Of a stretch of DNA of 9,065 nucleotides, positions 1 to 6,066 are shown piece after piece; positions within the stretch are counted from its first letter, which is position 1; the number at the start of each line of letters is the position of its first letter. Source of the stretch: Lachnospiraceae bacterium. GTDB lineage: Bacteria > Bacillota > Clostridia > Lachnospirales > Lachnospiraceae. The notes beneath the pieces were generated by a model. That model was not told the origin of the DNA and did no database searches. It saw nothing but the letters and a program-made list of their open reading frames with translations. The DNA lies in the NCBI GenBank assembly GCA_017958585.1, contig JAGDCK010000123.1:1-9065 (forward strand), written 5' to 3'. The position numbers and the translations under genes were made by a program.

Positions 1-463
1 AGAAGGCTGTGGGGATGCAGAGGATCACGCCTGTGGCATCCTCTCTTAAGAAAGCAGGGCTTGTGACATCCCATGCAGTATATCCTCTTGCTTCGAATGT
101 GGCACGAAGTCCTCCGGAAGGGAAGCTTGATGCGTCGGGCTCACCCTTTATGAGCTCTTTTCCGCGAAACTCCATGATCATCTTACCTTCCGCATCGGGA
201 TGGGTAACAAATGCATCATGCTTTTCCGCAGTGATTCCTGTAAGGGGCTGGAACCAGTGAGTATAATGGGTTGCACCGTTCTCGATGGCCCAATCTTTCA
301 TGGCCTTTGCCACAACATCTGCCGTCTTAAGAGACAGCTCTCCGCCGTGGTCCATAAGGGTCCTTATCTCATTAAATTCTTTTTCGGGAAGCCTCTCCTT
401 CATCTTGCCCAAGGTAAAAACTTTGCTTCCAAACAGTTCTTCTACATTTAAATTATCGCTCAT
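1..463 (-). CDS. glnN: Type III glutamine synthetase, N-terminal part (cut by left window edge)
   Basis: Glutamine synthetase joins ammonium to glutamate using ATP in the cytoplasm. I read 154 codons from an ATG at 461-463; the rest lies beyond the left edge. The type III (GlnN) subfamily is recognisable from the stretch around residues 64-75 (ATHYTHWFQPLTG), from MEFRGKELIKGEPDASSFPS at about 97-116, and from GGLRATFEARGYTAWD just after. Types I and II lack this N-terminal arrangement. GlnN proteins are about 700 residues, so roughly a fifth is present and most catalytic residues cannot be checked. A good AAAGGA ribosome binding site lies 7 bases upstream of the ATG. The gene follows trhP on the same strand after 69 bases, probably with its own promoter. 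It has no functional link to the tRNA genes upstream. Family call is confident; the completeness of the gene is unknown. Confidence 0.92.
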   Translation of the reverse strand, partial: MSDNLNVEELFGSKVFTLGKMKERLPEKEFNEIRTLMDHGGELSLKTADVVAKAMKDWAIENGATHYTHWFQPLTGITAEKHDAFVTHPDAEGKMIMEFRGKELIKGEPDASSFPSGGLRATFEARGYTAWDVTSPAFLREDATGVILCIPTAF

Positions 464-494
464 GACCATTTCCTTTCAAACTCTGTCATTAAAG

Positions 495-523
495 AAAATA
501 CAATAAATCCACCTTTAATACAA
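495..523 (-). promoter_or_regulatory. Weak candidate sigma-A promoter for glnN
   Basis: On the minus strand TTGTAT (518-523) and TATTTT (495-500) are separated by 17 bases, about 30 bases upstream of the glnN start. Matches to the consensus are only 3/6 and 4/6. A 7-base inverted repeat (ATTAAAG at 513-519, CTTTAAT at 488-494) brackets the -10 element. The region is AT-rich, so this could be chance; read-through from trhP is the alternative. No clear intrinsic terminator separates trhP from glnN. Confidence 0.3.
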
Positions 524-532
524 GAGACATTT

Positions 533-1765
533 TTACTCAGCTTTCATTCGGATAAGGTCATATTCATTGGGAATTTCCGATAATCTGACCCTTATTTTCT
601 GCTTTGAGTGGGGACATGAGTCGATTTTTTCCATATTTTCGTCAAACATCTCCTCTACCCTGACTTTCACATCTGTGCCGTCAGGCTTCATGATCTCTAT
701 CTCGTCACCCACGGAAAATTTGTTTCTCTGCTCGAAATATGCAAGGCCGTCCTCCACCTTATCGATGATACCAAGGTAGGTGTATTCGTTCACATAGGTA
801 TTATTGTCATATATCTGGGTATTCTCATCGGGCTTTCCATAGAAAAATCCCGTGGTAAACTGCCTGTAGGTGCATTTTGCGATCTGTTCCTTGTACCAGG
901 GCATGTTTGCCTGATATTTTTCAGGGTTTTCCAGATAATCGTCGATGGCTTTTCTGTAGGTTCTGGCAACGGTTGCCACATAGAGAGCGGTCTTCATCCT
1001 GCCTTCTATCTTGAAGCTGTCAATCCCCGCATCGCAAAGGTCCGGAATATGCTCTATCATGCAGAGGTCCTTTGAATTAAAAATATATGTCCCTCTGTCA
1101 TTTTCATAAACCGGCAGATACTCTCCCGGGCGCTTCTCCTCAACAACAGCGTATTTCCATCTGCAGGGATGGGTGCAGGCACCTTTGTTGGCATCTCTTC
1201 CGGTAAAATATGCAGAGAGAAGGCATCTTCCCGAATAGGAAATGCACATTGCCCCGTGGACAAAGGTCTCGATCTCCATCTCTTCGGGGATGTGGCTTCT
1301 GATCTGCTTTATCTCATTTAATGAAAGCTCTCTTGCGCTTACTACTCTCTTTGCCCCCTGGTTCCACCAGAACATATAGGTCTGCCAGTTGGTATTGTTT
1401 GCCTGGGTGGAGACGTGGAGCTCCACTTCCGGCCACACTGACTCTGCAATGGTAAACATTCCGGGATCTGCCACGATCAGGGCATCCGGCGCGTCGGGCT
1501 TCATGTTTTTTAATTCTTCAAAATATTTTGCCGCTCCGTCCAGGTCGTAATTGTGGGCCAGGATATTGGCAGTCACATATACCTTAACTCCGTGGGCATG
1601 GGCAAAGGCGATGCCTTCCGCCATTTCCTCCGGTGAAAAATTCTTGGCCTTGGCTCTGAGTCCAAAGGCTTCTCCGCCGATATAAACCGCATCTGCTCCG
1701 AAAAACACTGCAGTCTTTAATACTTCAAGTGAGCTTGCCGGTATCAATAATTCGGGTTTTCTCAT
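533..1765 (-). CDS. trhP: U32-family tRNA 5-hydroxyuridine synthesis protein (TrhP-like)
   Basis: This 410-residue protein belongs to peptidase family U32. It opens with KPELLIPASSLEVLKTAVFFGADAVY, the family's usual N-terminus, and has the signature segment at 168-203 with HGAMC, YSGRCLLS and CTHPCRW; C174, C181, C197 and C201 are the likely metal or Fe-S ligands. A small beta-rich C-terminal domain occupies about 320-408. In Escherichia coli and B. subtilis, members of this family (TrhP/YegQ, YrrN, YrrO) hydroxylate U34 of tRNA to ho5U, with prephenate implicated, rather than acting as proteases. The ATG directly follows the trmR TAG stop with no gap, and its AGGAGA site lies within the end of trmR, so the two are translationally coupled. 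This matches the known partnership: TrmR methylates ho5U to mo5U. Only one U32 gene is visible, where B. subtilis has two in tandem. The family is certain; the substrate is inferred from context. Confidence 0.85.
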   Translation of the reverse strand: MRKPELLIPASSLEVLKTAVFFGADAVYIGGEAFGLRAKAKNFSPEEMAEGIAFAHAHGVKVYVTANILAHNYDLDGAAKYFEELKNMKPDAPDALIVADPGMFTIAESVWPEVELHVSTQANNTNWQTYMFWWNQGAKRVVSARELSLNEIKQIRSHIPEEMEIETFVHGAMCISYSGRCLLSAYFTGRDANKGACTHPCRWKYAVVEEKRPGEYLPVYENDRGTYIFNSKDLCMIEHIPDLCDAGIDSFKIEGRMKTALYVATVARTYRKAIDDYLENPEKYQANMPWYKEQIAKCTYRQFTTGFFYGKPDENTQIYDNNTYVNEYTYLGIIDKVEDGLAYFEQRNKFSVGDEIEIMKPDGTDVKVRVEEMFDENMEKIDSCPHSKQKIRVRLSEIPNEYDLIRMKAE

Positions 1766-2410
1766 CTAATCTCTCCTAACGCTTACGGTCACACCGTCCC
1801 CAACGGGAAGGATCACCGTCTCCAACAGATCATTGTGTTTAAGTTCATAAAGGTAATCACGCATTCTGGCGTGAATGGTCCGGTTTCTTCTGGTTACCGC
1901 AAATCTGGACTCTATTATGTCCCCGTCCTGAAGGACATTGTCAGACACCAAAAGTCCGCCGGGTTTAAGAAGTCTAAGTACATCCGGTAAAAAGTTTATA
2001 TACTGACCCTTTGCCGCATCCATAAAGATAAAGTCGTAGCTACCTGTCATGGACGCCAGGATCTCTGTCGCATCCCCCTCAAGGAGAGTGATCATGTCAC
2101 TCTTTCCCGCTTTTTCGAAATTATCTTTTGCCACGGGGATACGCTTTTCGTATTTTTCTATGGTGGTTATATGGCAGTTTTCGGGTCCGTATTCACTCAT
2201 CAGTAACGCGGAAAAACCGGTAGCAGTTCCCACTTCGAGAATGCTTTCCGGTTTTTTCATTGCAAGTAAAAATTTAAGCAGGCTTTGCATTGATTTCCTG
2301 ATGATGGGTACTTCCCCCGCTATAGCCTCTTTTTCAATTTTGTCCAAAAACGGAGTATTGCCCTTATCGAAGGAATCGATAAAGGCAGCCATTCTTTCAT
2401 CTATTATCAT
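1766..2410 (-). CDS. trmR: SAM-dependent tRNA 5-hydroxyuridine methyltransferase (YrrM/TrmR-like)
   Basis: This 214-residue class I methyltransferase resembles the catechol O-methyltransferase-like family. SAM-binding motif I is ILEVGTATGFSALL at 57-70, an acidic E111-G-D113 lies in the next strands, and FMDAAKGQY (129-137) with SDN (156-158) supplies the metal- and substrate-binding acidic residues typical of the group. In B. subtilis the homologue YrrM (TrmR) converts 5-hydroxyuridine at tRNA position 34 to 5-methoxyuridine. The next gene, trhP, starts at the base after this stop codon and would make the hydroxylated substrate, which supports that role over a generic O-methyltransferase. 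The start is ATG at 2408-2410. Its ribosome binding site (GGGAAA about 6 bases upstream) is weak, so translation may depend on coupling with the upstream MltG-like gene, which ends 20 bases before. Confidence 0.88.
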   Translation of the reverse strand: MIIDERMAAFIDSFDKGNTPFLDKIEKEAIAGEVPIIRKSMQSLLKFLLAMKKPESILEVGTATGFSALLMSEYGPENCHITTIEKYEKRIPVAKDNFEKAGKSDMITLLEGDATEILASMTGSYDFIFMDAAKGQYINFLPDVLRLLKPGGLLVSDNVLQDGDIIESRFAVTRRNRTIHARMRDYLYELKHNDLLETVILPVGDGVTVSVRRD

Positions 2411-2430
2411 ATCAGTTTCCCAATCAAAAA

Positions 2431-2826
2431 CTACCGAGCTTCCTCCGGCTCTTCTTCCTCTGTCACAACTCCTGCCATGACAGCCATCATTTCCTCACCG
2501 GTCATTGATGAGCTTAGTCTGAAGACTCCGGGCTTCACATCATCCTTGTACTCTGAGCAGTAATACTGGAGCACGAAAAGCTTTGCGTCAGCCACCAGTT
2601 TTTTCTCCTCCAAAAGTTCACCGATCTCCACAGGGCTCATATCCTCTGCCACTGATACGGTGACAACTCTGCCGGTGCCCGTTGTAAGGGGTGGCTCGTT
2701 GAAAACTCTGTAGCCGTAATCGTAGCAAATCAGCGCATATTTGTGAATGAAATAGATCGCTACGATCACCAATACGATTTTTACACACAGATCGAGAACC
2801 GATCCGATTGAATCTTTTAATTTCAT
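2431..2826 (-). CDS. MltG-like membrane protein with LysM-like domain only, no transglycosylase domain
   Basis: This 131-residue protein has one membrane segment (about 10-28, LDLCVKIVLVIVAIYFIHK), then YDYGYRVFNEPP, then a periplasm-facing domain at about 54-119. That domain matches the LysM-like subdomain of endolytic transglycosylase MltG: a TVSVAEDMSPVEIGELLEE stretch, a LFVLQYY helix, a KPGVFRLSSSMTGEE turn and a MMAVMAG helix. It then ends in an acidic tail (EEEEPEEAR). Full MltG is well over 300 residues and carries a catalytic glutamate in a following YceG domain, which is absent here. The position between yrzB-like and trmR genes is exactly that of yrrL (mltG) in B. subtilis, so this is probably a reduced mltG orthologue or regulatory stub. 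It cannot cut glycan strands by itself. It starts 21 bases after ylbF with an AGAAAGG site 7 bases before ATG. No frameshifted catalytic remnant follows, because trmR begins 20 bases later. Confidence 0.8.
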   Translation of the reverse strand: MKLKDSIGSVLDLCVKIVLVIVAIYFIHKYALICYDYGYRVFNEPPLTTGTGRVVTVSVAEDMSPVEIGELLEEKKLVADAKLFVLQYYCSEYKDDVKPGVFRLSSSMTGEEMMAVMAGVVTEEEEPEEAR

Positions 2827-2847
2827 TTTATTGCCTTTCTCCCGGGA

Positions 2848-3168
2848 CTATTCAAAATCAACGCCCTCAGTCAGTTGCATGTTGATGCTTTGCATAAGCC
2901 TGCAAAAATCAAGCTCTGCCGTCAAAAAGTCCGCGACAAAAGGATTCTCCTTGAAATCCGCGTAGGATTCCTCGAAGCGATCGATCTGCCAGAACTCCAT
3001 GTCCGGACTACTCTGTATACCATAACTTTGCTGACGGTATTCGTCAAGCCTTTCCTTCAAACCCGGGAATTGTTTGATCTGCTTAAGGGCAGTCTGATAG
3101 GCTGCAAATTCCGGGGTCTGTCTGATGGTTATGAGTAAGTTTTCAACTGCCTGATCGGTTAAAGTCAT
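2848..3168 (-). CDS. ylbF: YlbF/YmcA-family protein
   Basis: This 106-residue, mostly helical soluble protein has the Com_YlbF pattern: an N-terminal helix (AVENLLITIRQTPEFAAYQ), KQFPGLKERLDEYRQQS, and a long C-terminal helix ending in LMQSINMQLTEGVDF. In B. subtilis, YlbF forms a complex with YmcA and YaaT that steers RNase Y and mRNA maturation, and it affects competence, sporulation and biofilm formation. The gene starts 4 bases after the rnj stop, with a GGAGG site overlapping the end of rnj, which implies co-translation with RNase J. The context therefore suggests a role in mRNA decay, perhaps as an RNase partner or scaffold. Direct binding to RNase J is inference only. The paralogue YmcA could also give this pattern; the family is well supported but the exact orthologue is not. 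Confidence 0.82.
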   Translation of the reverse strand: MTLTDQAVENLLITIRQTPEFAAYQTALKQIKQFPGLKERLDEYRQQSYGIQSSPDMEFWQIDRFEESYADFKENPFVADFLTAELDFCRLMQSINMQLTEGVDFE

Positions 3169-3172
3169 AGGC

Positions 3173-4849
3173 CTAAACCTCCATAATAATTGGCAGGATC
3201 ATGGGACGTCTCTTTGTCTTTTTCCAAACGTAGTCACCTAATACATCCTTGGTGGAAGACTTGAGTTTTCCCCAATCCGACACACCTCTCTCGATGAGAT
3301 TCTCCACTGTATCACTCACTACAATTCGGGCCTCTTCCATTAATTCGTCGGCCTCTTTTACATATACAAAACCGCGGCTTACTATATCGGGACCTGCTGC
3401 AAGCATGCCGCTGTATTTGTCCAAACTCATTACCACTATCAAAATACCGTCCTCGGCCAGATGCTGGCGGTCTCTTAAGACCACATTTCCCACATCGCCC
3501 ACTCCGAGGCCGTCCACCAGGATCGCTCCCGTTGGAACTTTTCCGTTTATCTTTGCATTGTCCTCTGACAGTTCAAGCACATCTCCCGAGGACAATATGA
3601 AGATATTCTCCTTTTGGATGCCGAGGCTCTCTGCGATCTTGCCCTGAGCCTTTAAATGCTTGTACTCTCCGTGGACGGGAACGGAATATTTGGGGTGCAC
3701 CAGGGTGTAGATAAGCTTTATCTCCTCCTGGCAGGCGTGCCCGGAAACATGGGCATCCTGGAACACCACCTCTGCTCCCTTTCTGAGGAGCTCGTTAATG
3801 ATCTTTGTAACAGGCTTTTCATTTCCCGGGATGGGATTTGATGAAAAGATAACCGTGTCCCCGGGGCCTATTGTGATCTTTTTGTGCATATTGTTTGCCA
3901 TTCGGCTGAGGGCAGCCATACTCTCGCCCTGACTTCCGGTGGTGATGATGACCTGTTTCTCATTCGGATAATTTTTGATCTGGTCAATGTCCACCAGAGT
4001 GTTCTCGGGAATATTGATGCATTTTAGGTCGATGGCGGTCTCGATGATGTTTACCATGCTTCGGCCTTCCACCGCAACTTTTCTGCCGAATTTATATGCC
4101 GTATTTATGATCTGCTGAACTCTGTCCACATTCGAAGCGAAGGTTGCCACGAAGATCCTGGTGGATTTGTGCTCCTCAAAGAGGTTGTCAAATACACTGG
4201 CAAGGGTTTTCTCCGAAGGAGTAAAACCGGGACGCTCAGCATTTGTGGAGTCGCACAAAAGAGCAAGCACGCCTTTTTTGCCGATCTCTGCAAATCTCTG
4301 AAGGTCGATGGCATCGCCGTAAACCGGTGTGTAGTCAACCTTGAAGTCTCCCGTGTGAACCACTGTTCCTGCAGGGGAGTAGATGGCAAGGGCCGCAGCA
4401 TCCACGATACTGTGATTGGTCTTTATAAACTCGATCCTGAACTGTCCGAGATTGATGGACTGACCGAATTTGATGACCTTTCTCTTTACGGACTTGGTCA
4501 TGCCGTGCTCGTCAAGCTTGTGCTCTATGATACCCATGGTAAGCCTGGTGGCATAGACGGGGACGTTTACGTCTCTTAAGACATAGGGCAGCGCGCCGAT
4601 GTGATCCTCGTGTCCGTGGGTTATGACAAAGCCTTTTACCCTGTCGATATTATCTTTTAAATAAGTTACATCGGGGATTACCAGATCGATTCCCAGCATG
4701 TCATCGTCCGGGAAGGACAATCCGCAATCCACCACAATAATACTGTCCTCGTACTCGAAGGCAGTAATGTTCATACCGATCTGCTCCAATCCGCCAAGAG
4801 GGATTATCTTTAGCTTTGAAGCACTGTTATTCTCTTTTTTTGTTTTCAA
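3173..4849 (-). CDS. rnj: Ribonuclease J (metallo-beta-lactamase/beta-CASP, 5'-3' exo- and endoribonuclease)
   Basis: RNase J matures and degrades RNA in the cytoplasm, acting from the 5' end and also internally. The 558-residue length is normal. Zinc-binding residues are visible: H78-G-H80-E-D82-H83 within VITHGHEDHIGALPY, H146 (KTNHSIVDA) and D168 (HTGDFKVD). The beta-CASP region follows, including a TTGSQGE segment, then VSGHA and PVHGEYKHLK. The C-terminal domain ends in KTKRRPMILPIIMEV. The start is TTG at 4847-4849: an in-frame stop lies a short way upstream, the next ATG (residue 26) is inside the conserved IPLGGLEQIGMN fold start, and a GAGG site sits 7 bases before the TTG. It is preceded by a 142-base gap and followed 4 bases later by ylbF. 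Only one RNase J gene is seen, so J1 versus J2 cannot be decided. Confidence 0.96.
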   Translation of the reverse strand: MKTKKENNSASKLKIIPLGGLEQIGMNITAFEYEDSIIVVDCGLSFPDDDMLGIDLVIPDVTYLKDNIDRVKGFVITHGHEDHIGALPYVLRDVNVPVYATRLTMGIIEHKLDEHGMTKSVKRKVIKFGQSINLGQFRIEFIKTNHSIVDAAALAIYSPAGTVVHTGDFKVDYTPVYGDAIDLQRFAEIGKKGVLALLCDSTNAERPGFTPSEKTLASVFDNLFEEHKSTRIFVATFASNVDRVQQIINTAYKFGRKVAVEGRSMVNIIETAIDLKCINIPENTLVDIDQIKNYPNEKQVIITTGSQGESMAALSRMANNMHKKITIGPGDTVIFSSNPIPGNEKPVTKIINELLRKGAEVVFQDAHVSGHACQEEIKLIYTLVHPKYSVPVHGEYKHLKAQGKIAESLGIQKENIFILSSGDVLELSEDNAKINGKVPTGAILVDGLGVGDVGNVVLRDRQHLAEDGILIVVMSLDKYSGMLAAGPDIVSRGFVYVKEADELMEEARIVVSDTVENLIERGVSDWGKLKSSTKDVLGDYVWKKTKRRPMILPIIMEV

Positions 4850-4964
4850 ATATTTACCTCGTTTCTGTTATATTAATTCACGTAAGTTGATAAGTTAGTT
4901 TTTAAGCCGGTCATGGACTCTTCACTTTAATCACATGTAAAAATCAAAATTTCAGTGTCATGCC
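4850..4964. other. Intergenic leader upstream of rnj, no gene seen
   Basis: This AT-rich stretch separates the DUF1292 gene (with its hairpin) from rnj. It holds two direct copies of TAAGTT, 8 bases apart (4883-4896 on the plus strand). TATAAC-like and TAATAT-like -10 sequences occur near the rnj start on the minus strand but lack a convincing -35 at 16-18 bases. I see no open reading frame, tRNA or riboswitch-like fold. The length is larger than other gaps in the cluster, so it probably carries the rnj promoter or a 5' leader. Confidence 0.4.
4856..4861 (-). promoter_or_regulatory. Ribosome binding site deciding the TTG start of rnj
   Basis: On the minus strand CGAGGT lies 7 bases before TTG (4849-4847). 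No ATG or GTG in frame is placed at a suitable distance, and a TAA in the same frame lies about 15 bases upstream of the site. This fixes the non-ATG start. Confidence 0.65.
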
Positions 4965-4988
4965 TGCCTTATTTAAATAAATAGGGCA
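4965..4988 (-). terminator. Hairpin just after the DUF1292 gene, possible weak terminator or processing site
   Basis: On the minus strand TGCCCTATTT and AAATAAGGCA pair over 10 positions with one C-A mismatch and a 4-base ATTT loop, starting 3 bases after the DUF1292 stop codon. No uninterrupted T run follows; T-rich sequence begins only about 15 bases further on. It could thus be an mRNA 3'-end stabiliser or cleavage site rather than a full intrinsic terminator. It marks a likely boundary between the mtaB-ireB-ruvX-yrzB block and the rnj block. Confidence 0.35.
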
Positions 4989-4991
4989 CCC

Positions 4992-5258
4992 CTATATTAA
5001 ATCCACATCCTCCAACATGTCGGAAAAAACACCTGCAACGGCATTAAGCTCGTCATCATCCGTAACGATACTGTATACCGCTTCCTCCTCGCCGTCCGCG
5101 GAGGTATCCTTGAGAATCATTGCCTCGCCGTCTTCCTCCTCGGAATCGGTCACCAAAATATAATCGGATCCACCTATGCGGGTCTGCTCCAGCACATAGA
5201 ACTCCACAGGTTCGCCGTTTTCTTCAGGTGTAAATGTTATCTTCTCAAGTTTTGCCAT
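4992..5258 (-). CDS. yrzB: DUF1292 family protein (YrzB-like)
   Basis: This is a small, very acidic 88-residue protein. The DUF1292 pattern is clear: KITFTPEENGEPVEFYVLEQ, then GSDYILVTDSEEEDGEAMILK, then EEEAVYSIVTDDDELNAVAGVFSDML. These form the usual predicted beta-strands followed by a C-terminal helix. The biochemical function is unknown. It lies directly behind ireB and ruvX, as yrzB does in B. subtilis. It starts 11 bases after the ruvX stop, with a GGAG site close to the ATG, so it is almost certainly co-transcribed with ruvX. The conserved trio ireB-ruvX-yrzB suggests a shared role, perhaps around rRNA processing or translation, but that is guesswork from gene order. Length and composition are normal for the family. 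Confidence 0.88.
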   Translation of the reverse strand: MAKLEKITFTPEENGEPVEFYVLEQTRIGGSDYILVTDSEEEDGEAMILKDTSADGEEEAVYSIVTDDDELNAVAGVFSDMLEDVDLI

Positions 5259-5269
5259 TTTTTCTCCAA

Positions 5270-5707
5270 TCAGTCTCTGCTATTTACATTCTCACGGTTG
5301 TTCAGATAATCGGTGAGGATTATCTGCGCCGCGATCATATCCACATATTGTTTGTGCTCACTTTTTTTGATGCCTGCTTCGTCCATGATCTCGTCCGCTT
5401 CCACGGTGGTAAGTCTCTCATCCATCATCACCACTTTAAGTCCTGTCCTGCGTTCAAGCTTTTCACGAAACTCCATGGTGGCATCTACTCTGAAGCCCTC
5501 GGTTCCGTCCATGTTCTTTGGCAGTCCCAGCACTATGAGCTCCACATCGTTTTCCACTATTATCTCTTCTATGCGCGCAAGAGTCCTGCGTAATTTGTTT
5601 TCCTCTTTGCGGCGTATAATCTCAAGACCCTGTGCAGTGATCTGCAAAGGATCGGTAAGCGCTACTCCTACGGTCTTTGAACCGTAATCAAGCCCCATTA
5701 TTCTCAT
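5270..5707 (-). CDS. ruvX: RuvX/YqgF family RNase H-like nuclease (pre-16S rRNA 5' end processing)
   Basis: This 145-residue protein has the compact RNase H fold of the YqgF/RuvX family. Conserved acidic positions are D7 in MGLDYGSKTVGVAL, the DERLTT motif at 96-101, and D123 in VDMIAAQIIL; the LGLPKNMDG loop (60-68) is also typical. In E. coli, YqgF is implicated in removing the 5' extension of 16S rRNA; it has also been annotated as a putative Holliday junction resolvase, for which evidence is weaker. The start is ATG at 5705-5707, with an in-frame TAG four codons upstream. Its AAAGG site is about 13 bases away, rather long, so the second ATG (codon 4) with similar context is a possible alternative. 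The gene sits 43 bases after ireB and 11 bases before the DUF1292 gene. Confidence 0.94.
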   Translation of the reverse strand: MRIMGLDYGSKTVGVALTDPLQITAQGLEIIRRKEENKLRRTLARIEEIIVENDVELIVLGLPKNMDGTEGFRVDATMEFREKLERRTGLKVVMMDERLTTVEADEIMDEAGIKKSEHKQYVDMIAAQIILTDYLNNRENVNSRD

Positions 5708-5750
5708 ATCGATGGTCTAACCTTTCCGAAACAGCGCAAAAACAATTTCT

Positions 5751-6014
5751 CTATTTCCAATTGTGGCTCTTGATATATTCCGTCAAAAGCTCCTCCACAA
5801 GTTCATCTCTCTCAACCTTCATGATAAGGCTTCTGGCGCCCTTATGACTTGTGATATAAGTGGGATCCCCACTCATAATGTAACCCACGATCTGATTGAC
5901 GGGATTGTAACCCTTCTCAACAAGGGCTTCGTACACGGTTGACAATACTAGCTTGGCGCTGGTCTCTGTGTCTGTCTCTACTTTAAAATATTGTGTGTTT
6001 CCCAAATCTGCCAT
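5751..6014 (-). CDS. ireB: IreB family regulatory phosphoprotein (UPF0297, YrzL-like)
   Basis: This 87-residue protein has the IreB hallmark segments: NTQYFKVE at the N-terminus, then VYEALVEKGYNPVNQIVGY, MSGDPTYITSHKGARSLI and VERDELVEELLTEYIKSH. In Enterococcus faecalis, IreB is phosphorylated on N-terminal threonines by the PASTA kinase IreK and limits cephalosporin resistance. Thr7 lies in the equivalent mobile arm here, with further threonines at 14, 16 and 18. I chose the ATG at 6012-6014, not the one at 6056: AGGAGG lies 7 bases before it, the protein then matches the family length, and the extra 14 residues would be non-conserved and overlap that ribosome binding site. It lies 52 bases after mtaB and 43 bases before ruvX. 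The kinase gene is not in the window. Confidence 0.94.
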   Translation of the reverse strand: MADLGNTQYFKVETDTETSAKLVLSTVYEALVEKGYNPVNQIVGYIMSGDPTYITSHKGARSLIMKVERDELVEELLTEYIKSHNWK

Positions 6015-6021
6015 GCCGTAA

Positions 6022-6027
6022 CCTCCT
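6022..6027 (-). promoter_or_regulatory. Strong ribosome binding site deciding the ireB start
   Basis: AGGAGG on the minus strand lies 7 bases before the ATG at 6014. It excludes the longer reading that starts at 6056, whose ATG has no comparable site. Confidence 0.8.
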
Positions 6028-6066
6028 GCTTTCTTAACCTTATGATAAAGCATCACCGGCCAAAAT

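Noticed and set aside
533..1765. Protease or collagenase role for the U32 protein
   Set aside because: The 'peptidase U32' name is historical; coupling to trmR and characterised relatives point to tRNA hydroxylation.
2049..2480. 143-residue plus-strand reading frame opposite trmR
   Set aside because: It lies antisense to a well-supported methyltransferase, has no ribosome binding site or recognisable domain, and is serine/leucine-rich as expected from an antisense shadow.
3249..4579. Plus-strand reading frames (3249-3647, 4169-4579) opposite rnj
   Set aside because: They are antisense to conserved RNase J coding sequence and show no family signature.
4866..4896. TATAAC/TAATAT as an rnj promoter
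   Set aside because: No acceptable -35 at 16-18 bases, and a start from TATAAC would fall within or next to the ribosome binding site.
4969..4980. Perfect 12-base palindrome TTATTTAAATAA as a protein binding site
   Set aside because: It is purely A/T and forms part of the hairpin after the DUF1292 gene, which explains it adequately.
6015..6056. Longer ireB reading from the ATG at 6056, adding 14 residues
   Set aside because: The extension covers the AGGAGG site of the ATG at 6014, is unlike the family N-terminus, and makes the protein longer than usual.
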